The notes beneath the pieces are model-generated. The model was not told the origin of the DNA. It saw nothing but the letters and a program-made list of their open reading frames with translations, and ran no database searches. Positions 31,957 to 41,195 of a stretch of 51,582 nucleotides of DNA are shown in pieces. The stretch comes from Cesiribacter andamanensis AMV16 (GTDB taxonomy: Bacteria > Bacteroidota > Bacteroidia > Cytophagales > Cyclobacteriaceae). The position numbers and the translations under genes were made by a program. Location of the stretch: assembly GCF_000348925.1 (NCBI RefSeq), contig NZ_AODQ01000012.1, positions 1 to 51,582 of the forward strand, in the 5' to 3' direction. Every line of letters starts with the position of its first letter. Position 1 is the first letter of the stretch.

Positions 31957-32403
31957 TTACGCGTTATCCCAAGGGGCCTGACCTGAAACAGTTATTCCCA
32001 TACTTCTTGCAGTGCCGGCAACCATGCGCATGGCTGCATTGAGCTCAAATGCGTTGAGGTCGGGCATTTTGGTTTCTGCAATGGTGCGCACCTGATCCCA
32101 GGATACACTGCCTACCTTGATCCGGTTAGGCTCAGCGGAACCGCCTTTTTTCTTGATTGCATCCATCAGCAGCACGGCTGCCGGAGGGGTTTTTACAACA
32201 AATTCAAAAGACTTGTCAGAATATACGGTAATCACTACCGGTAAAACCTGACCCATTTTGTCTTGGGTTCTTGCATTAAACTGCTTACAGAACTCCATGA
32301 TGTTAAGGCCCTTGCTACCTAGTGCCGGACCAATTGGAGGTGAGGGGTTGGCCTGGCCACCCTTTACCTGCAGTTTAACGTAACCCGTTACTTCCTTAGC
32401 CAT
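31957..32403 (-). CDS. rplK: 50S ribosomal protein L11
   Basis: 148 residues. L11 binds the GTPase centre of 23S rRNA. Recognised by [40 protein letters not shown] and the C-terminal [20 protein letters not shown] with MGITV. Four bases after nusG. Confidence 0.98.
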   Translation of the reverse strand: MAKEVTGYVKLQVKGGQANPSPPIGPALGSKGLNIMEFCKQFNARTQDKMGQVLPVVITVYSDKSFEFVVKTPPAAVLLMDAIKKKGGSAEPNRIKVGSVSWDQVRTIAETKMPDLNAFELNAAMRMVAGTARSMGITVSGQAPWDNA

Positions 32404-32407
32404 CTTG

Positions 32408-32962
32408 CTATTCTTGTTTTTCTACTTGCATGTAATTTAACTCTACCGGAGTATTGCGGCCGAAGATCTTAACCATAACGTTAAGCTTTTTGCGTTCTTC
32501 AAACACTTCTTCGACAGTCCCGGTGAAACCACTGAAGGGGCCATCCATAACTTTGACCGTTTCCCCAACTATGAACGGTGTTTCGAGTTTTTCTCCTGCA
32601 ACTGCTTCTTCATCTACTTTGCCCAGAATCCGATTGATCTCAGACTGGCGCAAGGGTACAGGGGTCTTTTGCTGGCCTTCACCAGCGCCCAGGAAGCCGA
32701 TCACCCCCGGAATGCTGTTGATCACATGCAATACCTCGCCATTGCTCAGATCTGCTGAAACGATAACGTAGCCCGGAAAGTAATTACGCTCCCGCACTCG
32801 TTTTTTGCCGTTGCGCATCTCATATACTTTCTCTGAGGGGATAAGGACCTGGGGAACTTCTTCCTGCATACCTTGTCTGGAAATCTCATTATCCAGATAG
32901 GTCTTGGCTTTTTTCTCCTGCCCACTTACCACCCGCAGCACGTACCATTTTAGTTCGCTCAT
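32408..32962 (-). CDS. nusG: transcription antitermination factor NusG
   Basis: 184 residues. The NGN domain ([44 protein letters not shown]) and the C-terminal KOW domain ([20 protein letters not shown]) are complete. NusG binds RNA polymerase and couples it to the ribosome through S10, which is also in the window. 17 bases after secE. Confidence 0.97.
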   Translation of the reverse strand: MSELKWYVLRVVSGQEKKAKTYLDNEISRQGMQEEVPQVLIPSEKVYEMRNGKKRVRERNYFPGYVIVSADLSNGEVLHVINSIPGVIGFLGAGEGQQKTPVPLRQSEINRILGKVDEEAVAGEKLETPFIVGETVKVMDGPFSGFTGTVEEVFEERKKLNVMVKIFGRNTPVELNYMQVEKQE

Positions 32963-32979
32963 CTGCCGGACTTTATAGT

Positions 32980-33171
32980 TTAAAAAGCGTCGTAGAACCA
33001 GCCCAGCGCTCCATCGAACGCCAGGTCGATTAACCCAATCACTATGGCGAAGATCAGCGAGGCAACCAGTACCAGCACAGAACTACGTTGTAATTCGCCA
33101 TATCGAGGCCAGGTTACCTTGTGCTTCATCTCTTCATAAGACTCCTGCACAAATAATTTCAGCTTTTCCAT
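32980..33171 (-). CDS. secE: preprotein translocase subunit SecE (short form)
   Basis: 63 residues from the ATG at 33171 (MEKLKLFVQESYEEMKHKVT). A longer in-frame start at 33237 would read through the tRNA-Trp gene and is rejected. The protein has the amphipathic helix with KVTWPRYGEL and one transmembrane helix (VLVLVASLIFAIVIGLIDLA), the minimal SecE of this phylum. It stabilises SecY. It lies between tRNA-Trp and nusG. Confidence 0.95.
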   Translation of the reverse strand: MEKLKLFVQESYEEMKHKVTWPRYGELQRSSVLVLVASLIFAIVIGLIDLAFDGALGWFYDAF

Positions 33172-33187
33172 CGCTTTCGGATTTTTG

Positions 33188-33260
33188 CACGGGTGGTAGG
33201 GCTCGAACCTACAACCTACGGTTTTGGAGACCGCCACTCTACCAGTTGAGCTACACCCGT
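33188..33260 (-). tRNA. tRNA-Trp (CCA anticodon)
   Basis: 73-nt cloverleaf. Acceptor ACGGGTG pairs with CACCCGT, the anticodon loop is CTCCAAA with anticodon CCA, and the T arm is GTAGGTTCGAGCCCTAC. No 3' CCA is encoded. It lies 16 bases upstream of secE and is probably cut from the secE-nusG transcript. Confidence 0.96.
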
Positions 33261-33286
33261 GTGCACCCTTTTCTTCAAAGGGAGTG

Positions 33287-33317
33287 CAAAGATAAGTAGA
33301 TAGATAGACAAATAAAA
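33287..33317 (-). promoter_or_regulatory. promoter of the tRNA-Trp-secE-nusG-rpl unit
   Basis: Minus strand: TTTT (33314-33317), exactly 19 bases, TATCTTTG (33287-33294), a good Bacteroidota-type match. The TTTT is the U-run of the tuf terminator, so terminator and promoter share bases. The start would be about 20 bases before the tRNA. Confidence 0.68.
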
Positions 33318-33342
33318 GCGTTCCGAAGTAAATTCGGAACGC
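33314..33342 (-). terminator. terminator after tuf
   Basis: Ten-base perfect inverted repeat GCGTTCCGAA / TTCGGAACGC (33318-33327 and 33333-33342), 5-base loop, then TTTTATTTG on the minus strand. It lies 22 bases after the tuf stop. Confidence 0.88.
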
Positions 33343-33363
33343 CTTCTATTTTCTAACTAATTA

Positions 33364-34551
33364 TTAGTCAAGGATTTCAGTTACCTGACCTGATCCTACG
33401 GTACGGCCACCTTCGCGAATCGCAAAGCGCAGACCTTTTTCCATAGCGATCGGCTGGATCAGCTCAACGTCAATTGATACGTTGTCACCAGGCATAACCA
33501 TTTCCACACCTTCAGCCAGACGAATCTCACCAGTTACGTCCGTAGTACGGAAGTAAAACTGAGGACGGTACTTGGTGAAGAATGGCGTGTGACGACCACC
33601 TTCTTCTTTTGAAAGAACGTAGATCTCAGCCTTGAACTTCTTGTGAGGGGTTACTGACTTAGGCTTGCAGATAACCATACCACGACGGATCTGCTCTTTG
33701 TCGATACCACGCAGCAGGATACCTACGTTGTCACCGGCTTCACCACGGTCAAGGATCTTGCGGAACATCTCAACACCCGTTACGGTAGAGGTCAGTTTCT
33801 CAGCACCCATACCCAGGATCTCAACAGGCTCGCCTGAGTTGATCACACCACGCTCGATACGGCCGGTGGCTACAGTACCACGACCTGTGATCGAGAATAC
33901 GTCCTCGATAGGCATCAGGAAAGGCTGGTCGGTCAGACGAGTAGGCTCAGGGATGTACTCATCAACAGCGTTCATCAGTTCTTCGATCTTCGCTACCCAC
34001 TGTGCGTCGCCGTTAAGGCCGCCCAGAGCAGAACCTTTGATAACCGGGATATCGTCGCCAGGGAAGCTGTAGTCGCTCAGCAGTTCGCGTACTTCCATCT
34101 CTACCAGCTCAAGCAGCTCCTCGTCATCAACAAGGTCTACTTTGTTCATGAACACTACCAGGGCAGGTACACCTACCTGACGAGACAGCAGGATGTGCTC
34201 CCGGGTCTGTGGCATTGGGCCGTCAGTTGCCGCTACTACAAGAATAGCACCGTCCATCTGCGCAGCACCGGTAATCATGTTTTTCACATAGTCGGCGTGG
34301 CCTGGGCAGTCAACGTGCGCGTAGTGACGCTTGCTGGTTTCATACTCCACGTGTGAAGTATTGATGGTAATACCACGCTCTTTTTCTTCAGGAGCGTTGT
34401 CAATAGACGAGAAGTCGCGCATTTTAGCAAGACCTTTCTCGGCCAGAACTTTAGTGATCGCTGCAGTTAAGGTGGTTTTACCGTGGTCCACGTGGCCGAT
34501 AGTGCCTATGTTTACGTGGGGCTTCGACCGGTTAAAGGTTTCCTTAGCCAT
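33364..34551 (-). CDS. tuf: elongation factor Tu
   Basis: 395 residues. EF-Tu delivers aminoacyl-tRNA to the ribosome. The G motifs [23 protein letters not shown] and NKVD are present, followed by domains II ([15 protein letters not shown]) and III ([40 protein letters not shown]). It follows three tRNA genes, as in the well-known tRNA-tufB arrangement, and has its own terminator before tRNA-Trp. Confidence 0.99.
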   Translation of the reverse strand: MAKETFNRSKPHVNIGTIGHVDHGKTTLTAAITKVLAEKGLAKMRDFSSIDNAPEEKERGITINTSHVEYETSKRHYAHVDCPGHADYVKNMITGAAQMDGAILVVAATDGPMPQTREHILLSRQVGVPALVVFMNKVDLVDDEELLELVEMEVRELLSDYSFPGDDIPVIKGSALGGLNGDAQWVAKIEELMNAVDEYIPEPTRLTDQPFLMPIEDVFSITGRGTVATGRIERGVINSGEPVEILGMGAEKLTSTVTGVEMFRKILDRGEAGDNVGILLRGIDKEQIRRGMVICKPKSVTPHKKFKAEIYVLSKEEGGRHTPFFTKYRPQFYFRTTDVTGEIRLAEGVEMVMPGDNVSIDVELIQPIAMEKGLRFAIREGGRTVGSGQVTEILD

Positions 34552-34601
34552 ACTTGAAAATCCCTCGGTTTAGTTACGAATGATAGTTGAATAAAAATTA
34601 C

Positions 34602-34676
<75 letters not shown>

Positions 34677-34748
34677 GTATACCTAATCAAATTGCTCCGA
34701 TCAGATACCTTAAACATTTCCTCAGATCCCTTCCGGATCCGATAAGCG

Positions 34749-34821
34749 AGCGGGAGACGAGGCTCGAACCCGCGACCTATAGCTTGGAAGGCTATCGCTC
34801 TACCAACTGAGCTACTCCCGC
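34749..34821 (-). tRNA. tRNA-Gly (TCC anticodon)
   Basis: 73 nt. Acceptor GCGGGAG pairs perfectly with CTCCCGC, the anticodon stem is ATAGC/GCTAT with loop CTTCCAA, and the T arm has GGTTCGAGCC. No CCA is encoded. It lies between tRNA-Tyr and tRNA-Thr. Confidence 0.96.
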
Positions 34822-34883
34822 TTATTGTTCCGCAAACAAAAGCACTTTCTTCTACTTTTTCAAGCAAACCACGTACTTTCACT

Positions 34884-34969
34884 TGGTGGGGAGAGCAGGA
34901 TTCGAACCTGCGAAGTCGTAAGACAACGGATTTACAGTCCGTCCCATTTGGCCGCTCTGGAATCTCCCC
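34884..34969 (-). tRNA. tRNA-Tyr (GTA anticodon)
   Basis: 86 nt including CCA. Acceptor GGGGAGA pairs with TCTCCCC, the anticodon arm is CGGACTGTAAATCCG (GTA), and there is a long variable arm typical of bacterial tRNA-Tyr. First gene after the promoter at 35033-35063. Confidence 0.96.
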
Positions 34970-35032
34970 CAATGGAATTGCCCGGATTCTCTACCCAACC
35001 GTTTTGGTAGCTGAGTTTTAAATTCGAGTGTG

Positions 35033-35063
35033 CAAAATTATATGCTTTTTTATATAAATCAAA
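35033..35063 (-). promoter_or_regulatory. promoter of the tRNA-Tyr-Gly-Thr-tuf unit
   Basis: Minus strand: TTTG (35060-35063), exactly 19 bases, TAATTTTG (35033-35040), a full match to TTTG-N19-TAnnTTTG in a very A/T-rich stretch. The predicted start lies about 58 bases before tRNA-Tyr. No hairpin lies between the M1 peptidase stop and this promoter. Confidence 0.8.
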
Positions 35064-35096
35064 ACTAGTCCCTAAAAAATTCGCCCTCTCTCCGCT

Positions 35097-37652
35097 TTAA
35101 AAGAAATTTTGATACTCTCTTTTCAATCTGGGGTCCTGCTCCTGCTCGGCAATTTTGCGCAGAAGTGTTTCTCTTTCAGGCAGGCTGGCCTGAATGGCCA
35201 GTGCATTGAAGGCCGCCATGCGCACATAATATTTTGCATGGCTGAGGGCTAACTTTTCCAGAAGCTGTGCGCCCTGCACTACCTGCTCCTGAGGAGCAGC
35301 CATCAGGTACTGGCCAAAGGTATTCAGAAAGTAGTAGGCGTTAATGCCTTTCTGCCGGGGCAGCTGGCTTACAAACCAGTCGTACCGATTGGTCTGGCCA
35401 CTGCCTACATAGTATTCGGCAAGGGCAAGGGGTACATCTCCTTCTGTGATGGTCTCTACGCTGCGCAACACCTGATCGATATCCGTGGCATCACTCAGGG
35501 CATAGCCATAAACGGCTGCCGTTACCACGGCATAGGAGCGGTCTTCCAGCCCCTTGCGGAAAAGTTCTTTGTAGGCGTTGGGAGCAGAGGCCGCCAGTAT
35601 GCTCATGGCATCGGCCCGCACCAGCGAGTTTTTATCACTGGCAGCCATTTTGGCAAGCTGGCTGTACACCTGCTGGCTGTCGGCGCCTTCATATTCTTCA
35701 AAGGCCGCCAGGGCCGTGCGGCGCATGTAGCTGGAGGTATCGGCCAGTGCTGCTTTCATGAGCTGTAGCGTTTCCGGGCTCCCCTCTTCTGTGAGCTGGG
35801 CCAGGGCCTTGTAGCGGCTTATAAAATTCTCGGCCAGGCGGTACTGGTTGCGCAGTTCCTCGGCCGATTTGGTATGGCTGATCTCGGCCAGCAGCTGCTC
35901 TTCGGCATCAAAGACTACCAGCTGGGGCTGCTGGCTTGCCGGAAAGCTAAACTCCTGCTGCTGCTTGTCTATCCGGATGGCATAGCGGGTTTTCTGGCCA
36001 CCGGCCACTACATCCACATACAGGGGAAGTTCATAAAGGGGGGTAGTGGAGAGGTCCTGCTGCTGCTCTACCTGCACTACTACATTCCCTCCCTCCCAGC
36101 GGTGGTCTACCTGTAGCACCGGATGGCCACTGGCCAGAAACCACTGGTTAAAGAACCAGTTGAGGTCTTCGCCGGTCACTTCCTCAAAGGCCAGGCGCAG
36201 GTCATGCACCTCCACGGGCTGGTACTCATGTTTTTTCAGGAAGCGGTGTAGGGCTGTAAAGAACGCCTCATCTCCTACATATTTGCGCAGCATGTGCAAA
36301 ATGCGGCTGCCCTTGGCGTAGGTATGGCTATCAAACATGTCTTCCTTATCATCATAATAGAAGCGGATCAGGTCTACCTGCTTTTCGGCGGCTTCCCTGA
36401 AATAGGCATCCCCTTCTTTCAGCAGCGTCTCGGCAGCGGCATCCTCTCCCCACTTATACTCCGACCATAGGTATTCGGAATAGGAAGCAAAGGCCTCGTT
36501 AAGGGTGAGGTTGGACCAGGATTCTGTTGTCACCAGATCGCCAAACCACTGGTGAAAGAGCTCATGGGCGATGATGTAGTCCCAGTTTTCATCCAGCAGG
36601 GAGCGGTCATCTACCTGCAACTCTTCCATAAAAAGGGAGGCGGTGGTGTTTTCCATGGCGCCCGATACATAATCCCGCACCACCACCTGGGCGTATTTGG
36701 ACCAGGGGTAGGGATAGTCCAGCAGATCGGAGAAGTAGGTGAGCATTTCCGGGGTATTGCCAAAGATGGCTTTGGCGTAGCGCTCGTATTGGGGCTCTAC
36801 CCAGTACTCTACCGGCAGGCCATTCCAGCTTTCTTCCACCACGGCAAAATCGCCAATGGCCAGCATGAACAGGTAGGGAGCATGAGGTTTGTCCATGCGC
36901 CAGTAGTCGGTGCGGGTGCTGTCGTTTACCAGGGAGGATTGTACCAGGATACCGTTGGAGAGGGTCTTGTAGCGGTTGTCTACTGTGATGTAAATTTCCT
37001 GGGTGGTTTTCTGGTTGGGGGCGTCAATGGTAGGAAACCATTTTGAGTTAGCCTCGGTCTCTCCCTGTGTCCAGATCTGCCGCGGTTTGCCAGGCTCAGT
37101 TCCCAGGGGGTTTATGAAGTAGAGGCCTTTATCGGAGGTGATGGCTTCGCTACCGCCGGCAGGCTGTTCGTTGGGCTTGGCGGTGTATTCAATTTCTACA
37201 AAGTACGCTTCATCCCGGCTGTACTCCCTGCCCAGGGCAATGTTGAGCTTGAGGCCATCGTACTCATACTTTAAGGGTTTGTGGCTGCTGCCCTCCAGCA
37301 ATTGCACACTGTGAATATCAAAGCCTTTGGCATCCAGCACCAGTGTTTGTTGCGGATAAAACCAGGGCCGAAGCTCCAGGGTGGCGGTACCCTTTACATG
37401 CTGCTTTTGCCAGTCAAAGGAAACCTGCAGCCGGGTATGCACCAGATCATGCAGGCGGGTAGGCGTTTTCTGATAGTTCTGGAGCCTGGCTTCCAGGCCG
37501 GCTGCTTCCTGCGCTGCCGGTGCAGGCAGGTCTATGGGGGGTGGTGCAGTCTCTGGCGATGGGGTAGCCACAGGGGTACTGGTGCGGCAGGAGGCGAATT
37601 GAAGCAGCAAAAGTGCTGCTGCCAAAAACTTGCCCGGGGAGCTGTGCAGCAT
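35097..37652 (-). CDS. M1 family aminopeptidase, lipoprotein
   Basis: 851 residues. M1 enzymes are zinc aminopeptidases. The zinc and catalytic set is intact: substrate-anchoring GAMEN at 331-335, HELFH at 363-367 with the two zinc His and the catalytic Glu364, and the third ligand Glu386 (exactly 18 residues after HELFH). The N-terminus is a lipoprotein signal with Cys22 after FAS, followed by a Pro/Thr-rich linker, so the protein should be membrane-anchored and face the periplasm or outside. The part after about residue 560 is helical and repeat-like, as in the C-terminal domain of larger M1 enzymes. The substrate is unknown. Confidence 0.93.
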   Translation of the reverse strand: MLHSSPGKFLAAALLLLQFASCRTSTPVATPSPETAPPPIDLPAPAAQEAAGLEARLQNYQKTPTRLHDLVHTRLQVSFDWQKQHVKGTATLELRPWFYPQQTLVLDAKGFDIHSVQLLEGSSHKPLKYEYDGLKLNIALGREYSRDEAYFVEIEYTAKPNEQPAGGSEAITSDKGLYFINPLGTEPGKPRQIWTQGETEANSKWFPTIDAPNQKTTQEIYITVDNRYKTLSNGILVQSSLVNDSTRTDYWRMDKPHAPYLFMLAIGDFAVVEESWNGLPVEYWVEPQYERYAKAIFGNTPEMLTYFSDLLDYPYPWSKYAQVVVRDYVSGAMENTTASLFMEELQVDDRSLLDENWDYIIAHELFHQWFGDLVTTESWSNLTLNEAFASYSEYLWSEYKWGEDAAAETLLKEGDAYFREAAEKQVDLIRFYYDDKEDMFDSHTYAKGSRILHMLRKYVGDEAFFTALHRFLKKHEYQPVEVHDLRLAFEEVTGEDLNWFFNQWFLASGHPVLQVDHRWEGGNVVVQVEQQQDLSTTPLYELPLYVDVVAGGQKTRYAIRIDKQQQEFSFPASQQPQLVVFDAEEQLLAEISHTKSAEELRNQYRLAENFISRYKALAQLTEEGSPETLQLMKAALADTSSYMRRTALAAFEEYEGADSQQVYSQLAKMAASDKNSLVRADAMSILAASAPNAYKELFRKGLEDRSYAVVTAAVYGYALSDATDIDQVLRSVETITEGDVPLALAEYYVGSGQTNRYDWFVSQLPRQKGINAYYFLNTFGQYLMAAPQEQVVQGAQLLEKLALSHAKYYVRMAAFNALAIQASLPERETLLRKIAEQEQDPRLKREYQNFF

Positions 37653-37708
37653 AAAGCTTAAAAATTTTTCTAACTTGAGCCCTACTTTTCAGATATAACC
37701 CAATACAC

Positions 37709-38206
37709 ATGTATCAGGCCATTGTAAATAACGGAAATGTTTTTCAGATAAGCCAAACCAAAGAAGGCCTCAGCCTGAACGATACTCCCCTGGCATGGGA
37801 CCTGGCCCCCCTGCCAGGCGGCGGCTTTCACATTCTGGTGGAGGGACGCTCCTACCAGGCCGAGCTGGTAGAGTACCTGCCTGAGGAGAAGGTCTACAGC
37901 CTTAAGGTGAATGGCAAAATTCTGCAGGTGAAGGTAAAAGACCGCTACGACCTGCTGCTTGACCAGCTGGGCATGAGCGATCTGGCCAGCAACAAGATCA
38001 ATCAGGTAAAGGCCCCCATGCCCGGCCTGATCCTGGATATAAAGGTAAGCCCGGGCGATACGGTAAAGAAAGGCGACCCCCTGCTGATTCTGGAGGCCAT
38101 GAAAATGGAGAATGTTTTAAAAAGTCCGGGTGATGGGCAGGTGCAGTCCATTTTGGTAAAAAAAGGCGAAAGCGTAGAGAAAAATCAGATTCTGATCCAA
38201 TTTTAA
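37709..38206 (+). CDS. biotin carboxyl carrier-type protein (biotin/lipoyl attachment domain)
   Basis: 165 residues. The C-terminal 70 residues form a biotinyl domain ([20 protein letters not shown], then EAMKMEN with the target Lys132, and [14 protein letters not shown]). The first 95 residues are a small beta-rich domain of the kind found in stand-alone carriers of acyl-CoA or oxaloacetate-type carboxylases in Bacteroidota. EAMKMEN points to biotin rather than lipoate. The carboxylase partners are not in the window, so the substrate (propionyl-CoA, acetyl-CoA or other) is not known. It is transcribed away from the M1 peptidase and ends at its own terminator. Confidence 0.85.
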   Translation: MYQAIVNNGNVFQISQTKEGLSLNDTPLAWDLAPLPGGGFHILVEGRSYQAELVEYLPEEKVYSLKVNGKILQVKVKDRYDLLLDQLGMSDLASNKINQVKAPMPGLILDIKVSPGDTVKKGDPLLILEAMKMENVLKSPGDGQVQSILVKKGESVEKNQILIQF

Positions 38207-38217
38207 GCCCTTCTTCC

Positions 38218-38248
38218 GCCGGAATTATCCAAATTCCGGCTCTTTTTT
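38218..38248 (+). terminator. terminator after the biotin carrier gene
   Basis: Nine-base perfect repeat GCCGGAATT / AATTCCGGC (38218-38226 and 38232-38240), 5-base loop, then TCTTTTTT. Confidence 0.9.
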
Positions 38249-38274
38249 GGGTAGGAAAGGCAGCGGCAGCATGT

Positions 38275-38282
38275 TATATTTG
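38275..38282 (+). promoter_or_regulatory. -7 box of a probable pyrH-frr promoter
   Basis: TATATTTG fits TAnnTTTG and lies 22 bases before the pyrH ATG, just after the preceding terminator. No TTTG at 19-base spacing. Confidence 0.5.
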
Positions 38283-38304
38283 CGCCGGCATAACCAGCAG
38301 CAGC

Positions 38305-39018
38305 ATGAAGTACAAACGCATCTTATTGAAATTAAGCGGAGAGGCCCTGATGGGCAGCCAGCAATTTGGCATTGACCCCCAGCGTCTGGAGCAATACGCC
38401 CAGGAAGTGAAGCGGGTAAAAGAATTGGGGGTAGAAGTAGCCATTGTAATTGGTGGCGGCAACATTTACAGGGGTATACAGGCCGAGCGCACCGGCATAG
38501 ACCGGGTGCAGGGCGATTACATGGGCATGCTGGCTACCGTAATCAATGCCATGGCACTGCAAAGTATTCTGGAAAAGCACGGGATGTTTACCCGTCTGAT
38601 GTCGGGCTTTAAAATAGAGCAGGTGTGCGAACCCTTTATCCGCCGCCGGGCGGTGCGCCATCTGGAGAAGGGCCGCATTGTGATCTTTGGCGCCGGCATT
38701 GGCAACCCTTACTTTACCACCGACTCTACGGCCTCGCTGCGGGCCATAGAAGTAGAGGCCGATGTGGTGCTGAAGGGTACCCGGGTAGATGGCGTCTATA
38801 CCGCCGATCCGGAAAAAGACCCTACGGCCACCCGCTATACCAACATTTCCTTTCAGGAGGTGTTTGAAAAGGGACTGAACGTAATGGACATGACCGCCAT
38901 TACCCTCTGCCAGGAAAACAATCTGCCCATTATTGTTTTTGACATGAACAAAACGGGCAATCTCTACAACCTGGTGATGGGCGAAGAGGTAGGCACCCTG
39001 ATCACCACCAACAAATAA
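38305..39018 (+). CDS. pyrH: uridylate (UMP) kinase
   Basis: 237 residues. Makes UDP from UMP for nucleotide synthesis. The amino acid kinase fold shows in [14 protein letters not shown], the glycine loop [30 protein letters not shown] and [12 protein letters not shown]. It precedes frr, the usual bacterial order; the gap is 55 bases. Confidence 0.97.
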   Translation: MKYKRILLKLSGEALMGSQQFGIDPQRLEQYAQEVKRVKELGVEVAIVIGGGNIYRGIQAERTGIDRVQGDYMGMLATVINAMALQSILEKHGMFTRLMSGFKIEQVCEPFIRRRAVRHLEKGRIVIFGAGIGNPYFTTDSTASLRAIEVEADVVLKGTRVDGVYTADPEKDPTATRYTNISFQEVFEKGLNVMDMTAITLCQENNLPIIVFDMNKTGNLYNLVMGEEVGTLITTNK

Positions 39019-39073
39019 GCGATAAGCACCTAAGGACTTTTTATTTCTGATAAACTTTTAACCTTAATTCCCC

Positions 39074-39637
39074 ATGGAAGAAGAGATCCAGTTAATCCTG
39101 GAGGATGCCCGGGACCTGATGCGTAAAGCAGTGGAACACACCACGCATGAACTCACTAAAATCCGGGCGGGTAAGGCACAGCCCTCCATGCTGGATGATA
39201 TCCGCGTTGATTACTACGGATCCCCTACTCCGGTAAACCAGGTAGCTACCGTAAATACCCCGGATGCCAGAACCATTGTAGTACGGCCGTTTGAAAAGAA
39301 AATGCTGGCTGCCATTGAGCGGGCCATCATTAATAGCGACCTGGGCCTCAATCCCCAGAACGATGGGGAGATCATACGCCTGAACCTGCCCCCCCTTACC
39401 GAAGAGCGCCGCCAGGGGCTGGTACGGCAGGCCAAAGCCGAGATCGAGCAGGGCAAGATCAGCATCCGCAACATTCGCAAAGATGCCAACAATATGCTCA
39501 GCAAGCTGCAGAAAGAAGGTGCCGCCGAAGATGCCATCAAACGTGCCACCGACAATGTGCAGAGCCTCACCGACCAGAATGTAACCAAACTGGACGAGCT
39601 CTTTGGCCGCAAGGAAAAAGACATCATGACGGTATAA
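39074..39637 (+). CDS. frr: ribosome recycling factor
   Basis: 187 residues. With EF-G it splits the post-termination ribosome. Recognised by AVEHTTHELTKIRAGKAQPS, YYGSPTPVNQVATV, LNLPPLTEERRQGLVRQAK and NIRKDANNML. A long palindromic terminator follows and is shared with the convergent nadD. Confidence 0.98.
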   Translation: MEEEIQLILEDARDLMRKAVEHTTHELTKIRAGKAQPSMLDDIRVDYYGSPTPVNQVATVNTPDARTIVVRPFEKKMLAAIERAIINSDLGLNPQNDGEIIRLNLPPLTEERRQGLVRQAKAEIEQGKISIRNIRKDANNMLSKLQKEGAAEDAIKRATDNVQSLTDQNVTKLDELFGRKEKDIMTV

Positions 39638-39664
39638 GCAGACAGCTCTCCTGTCTAAAAAAAC

Positions 39665-39703
39665 AAAAGCCCTTCTGTGCAGCTGCACAGAAGGGCTTTT
39701 AGT
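39665..39703. terminator. bidirectional terminator between frr and nadD
   Basis: Thirty-six-base perfect palindrome (39665-39700) built on AAAAGCCCTTCTGTGC and its complement, with A- and T-runs at both ends. It serves both convergent units. Confidence 0.92.
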
Positions 39704-39724
39704 TAGTAGGGACGCACCTTCTCT

Positions 39725-40297
39725 TTATTGATAGAAGCGGCGGACCTTGATCTGATCTTCTACCCGGGGATGCACCAGGTAGCGAATGGTTTTGTTTTGC
39801 TGCAGGCGCCGCCGGATGTAGGTAGCCGAGATATCCACAAGGGGGGCTTCAACCAGTTGCACCTTAGGATGGGTGCGCAAGTCAGAGGGGGTAGCGCCCG
39901 GGCGGGGGTATACATAAAGCCCATACTGCTCCAGAATCACCGCGCTGTTTTTCCACTTGGGAAACGACGCCAGGTTATCTTCGCCAATGATGAGGGTAAA
40001 TTGATGCTGGGGGTATTTGTCGGTAAGCCAGGCCAGGGTATCAACCGTATAGCTGGGCCGGGGCATCCTGAACTCAATATCGCAGGCCTCAAAGCCAGGA
40101 TTATCCTCAATGGCCAGACGTACCAGATCCAGCCGGTCAAACTCATGCAGCAGCGACCTGGCGCTTTTAAAGGGATTGTGCGGCGACACCACAAACCAGA
40201 CCCGTTGCAGATCGGTATCTTCTACCATGGCATTGGCGATCATGAGGTGCCCCATGTGTATGGGATTGAAGGAGCCGAAAAACAGCCCTATTTTCAT
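39725..40297 (-). CDS. nadD: nicotinate-nucleotide adenylyltransferase
   Basis: 190 residues. Makes deamido-NAD from nicotinate mononucleotide and ATP in NAD synthesis. The nucleotidyltransferase motif [17 protein letters not shown] and the C-terminal [10 protein letters not shown] motif are present. The start overlaps the gmk stop (ATGA), so its translation is likely coupled to gmk. Last gene of the sigma factor operon. Confidence 0.96.
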   Translation of the reverse strand: MKIGLFFGSFNPIHMGHLMIANAMVEDTDLQRVWFVVSPHNPFKSARSLLHEFDRLDLVRLAIEDNPGFEACDIEFRMPRPSYTVDTLAWLTDKYPQHQFTLIIGEDNLASFPKWKNSAVILEQYGLYVYPRPGATPSDLRTHPKVQLVEAPLVDISATYIRRRLQQNKTIRYLVHPRVEDQIKVRRFYQ

Positions 40298-40896
40298 ACC
40301 CCTTTTGCCTTAACGGCCTCAATACCCTTTTGTAGAAAATCATCCACCAGCTGCTGTGCTTTTTGCAGGGAAGTCTCCAGATCTTCGTTTACCAGGGTAA
40401 TGTCAAAGCGGTCTTCAAACTTCATCTCAAACTGTGCTTTGAAAAGCCGCTGGGAGAGGGCATTCTCGGTTTCGGTCTTTCTATCGCGCAGGCGCTGGGT
40501 AAGCACTTCCAGAGAAGGTACCTTTACAAAAACCGCCAGGGCCTTATCGCCAAAGTATTCTTTCAGGTGCAGGCCGCCTTTTACATCCACATCAAAGAGC
40601 ACATGCCGCCCCCCGGCCCAGATCCGCTCAATTTCTTCTTTAAGCGTGCCGTAGAAATTGCCCGGGTAAACCTCTTCCCACTCCACAAAGGCGTCCTGGT
40701 CGATCTTTTGCTTGAATTCTTCAGGCGTTAGAAAGTAGTAATCTTTGCCGTTTTGTTCATTGCGCCCCCGCTTATCGCGGGTGCAGGCCGAGATGGAAAA
40801 CCCCAGCTTGGGGTTGGTGGCCAGGAGGTGTTTTACGATGGTGGTTTTACCCGAACCCGAAGGGGCCGAGAAGATAATGGCTCTTCCCTGATGCAT
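40294..40896 (-). CDS. gmk: guanylate kinase
   Basis: 200 residues. Makes GDP from GMP. The P-loop is [37 protein letters not shown] and [20 protein letters not shown] form the GMP-binding region; [17 protein letters not shown] follows. The start shares one base with the stop of the anti-sigma gene (TAATG) and the stop overlaps the nadD start, so three genes are tightly coupled. Confidence 0.97.
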   Translation of the reverse strand: MHQGRAIIFSAPSGSGKTTIVKHLLATNPKLGFSISACTRDKRGRNEQNGKDYYFLTPEEFKQKIDQDAFVEWEEVYPGNFYGTLKEEIERIWAGGRHVLFDVDVKGGLHLKEYFGDKALAVFVKVPSLEVLTQRLRDRKTETENALSQRLFKAQFEMKFEDRFDITLVNEDLETSLQKAQQLVDDFLQKGIEAVKAKGV

Positions 40897-41153
40897 TAAA
40901 CGGTTTCTTTGACTTTGGAACGGATGGAACTTACAAGGTCCAAAGGTACGTGTTTTTTCTCCAGCTTGCTTCGCAAAATGTTGCGAATTTCAGTCTCGAT
41001 GTTGAAGCTGCGGTAGCAGGGCATGCATTCTTCAATGTGGTGCATGTAGTAATGCTTCTCGGTATCAGAGGCCTCGCCATCCAGCACAAGCTGCAGCAAA
41101 TGTAAGCATCGCTCATGTTCAGAGCAGGGTGCTTGTTTTTCCGTATTTTCCAT
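40896..41153 (-). CDS. zinc-binding anti-sigma factor
   Basis: 85 residues. The ZAS motif is present as HIEECMPC (His39-x3-Cys43-x2-Cys46), with further Cys at 10 and 16 that could give the remaining ligand, as in RsrA-type proteins. After about residue 50 comes a helix rich in charged residues that would wrap the sigma factor. There is no transmembrane segment, so it is a soluble anti-sigma. It follows the ECF sigma gene by 42 bases, the normal pairing. By family, such proteins often respond to thiol oxidation; that is inference here. Confidence 0.82.
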   Translation of the reverse strand: MENTEKQAPCSEHERCLHLLQLVLDGEASDTEKHYYMHHIEECMPCYRSFNIETEIRNILRSKLEKKHVPLDLVSSIRSKVKETV

Positions 41154-41195
41154 CGCTCAGTTAGTTAAGTAAACCAGTTTAAAAAATGTGGTTAG

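Noticed and set aside
33172-33237. N-terminal extension of SecE
   Set aside because: It would be translated from the tRNA-Trp gene; the ATG at 33171 gives the family N-terminus.
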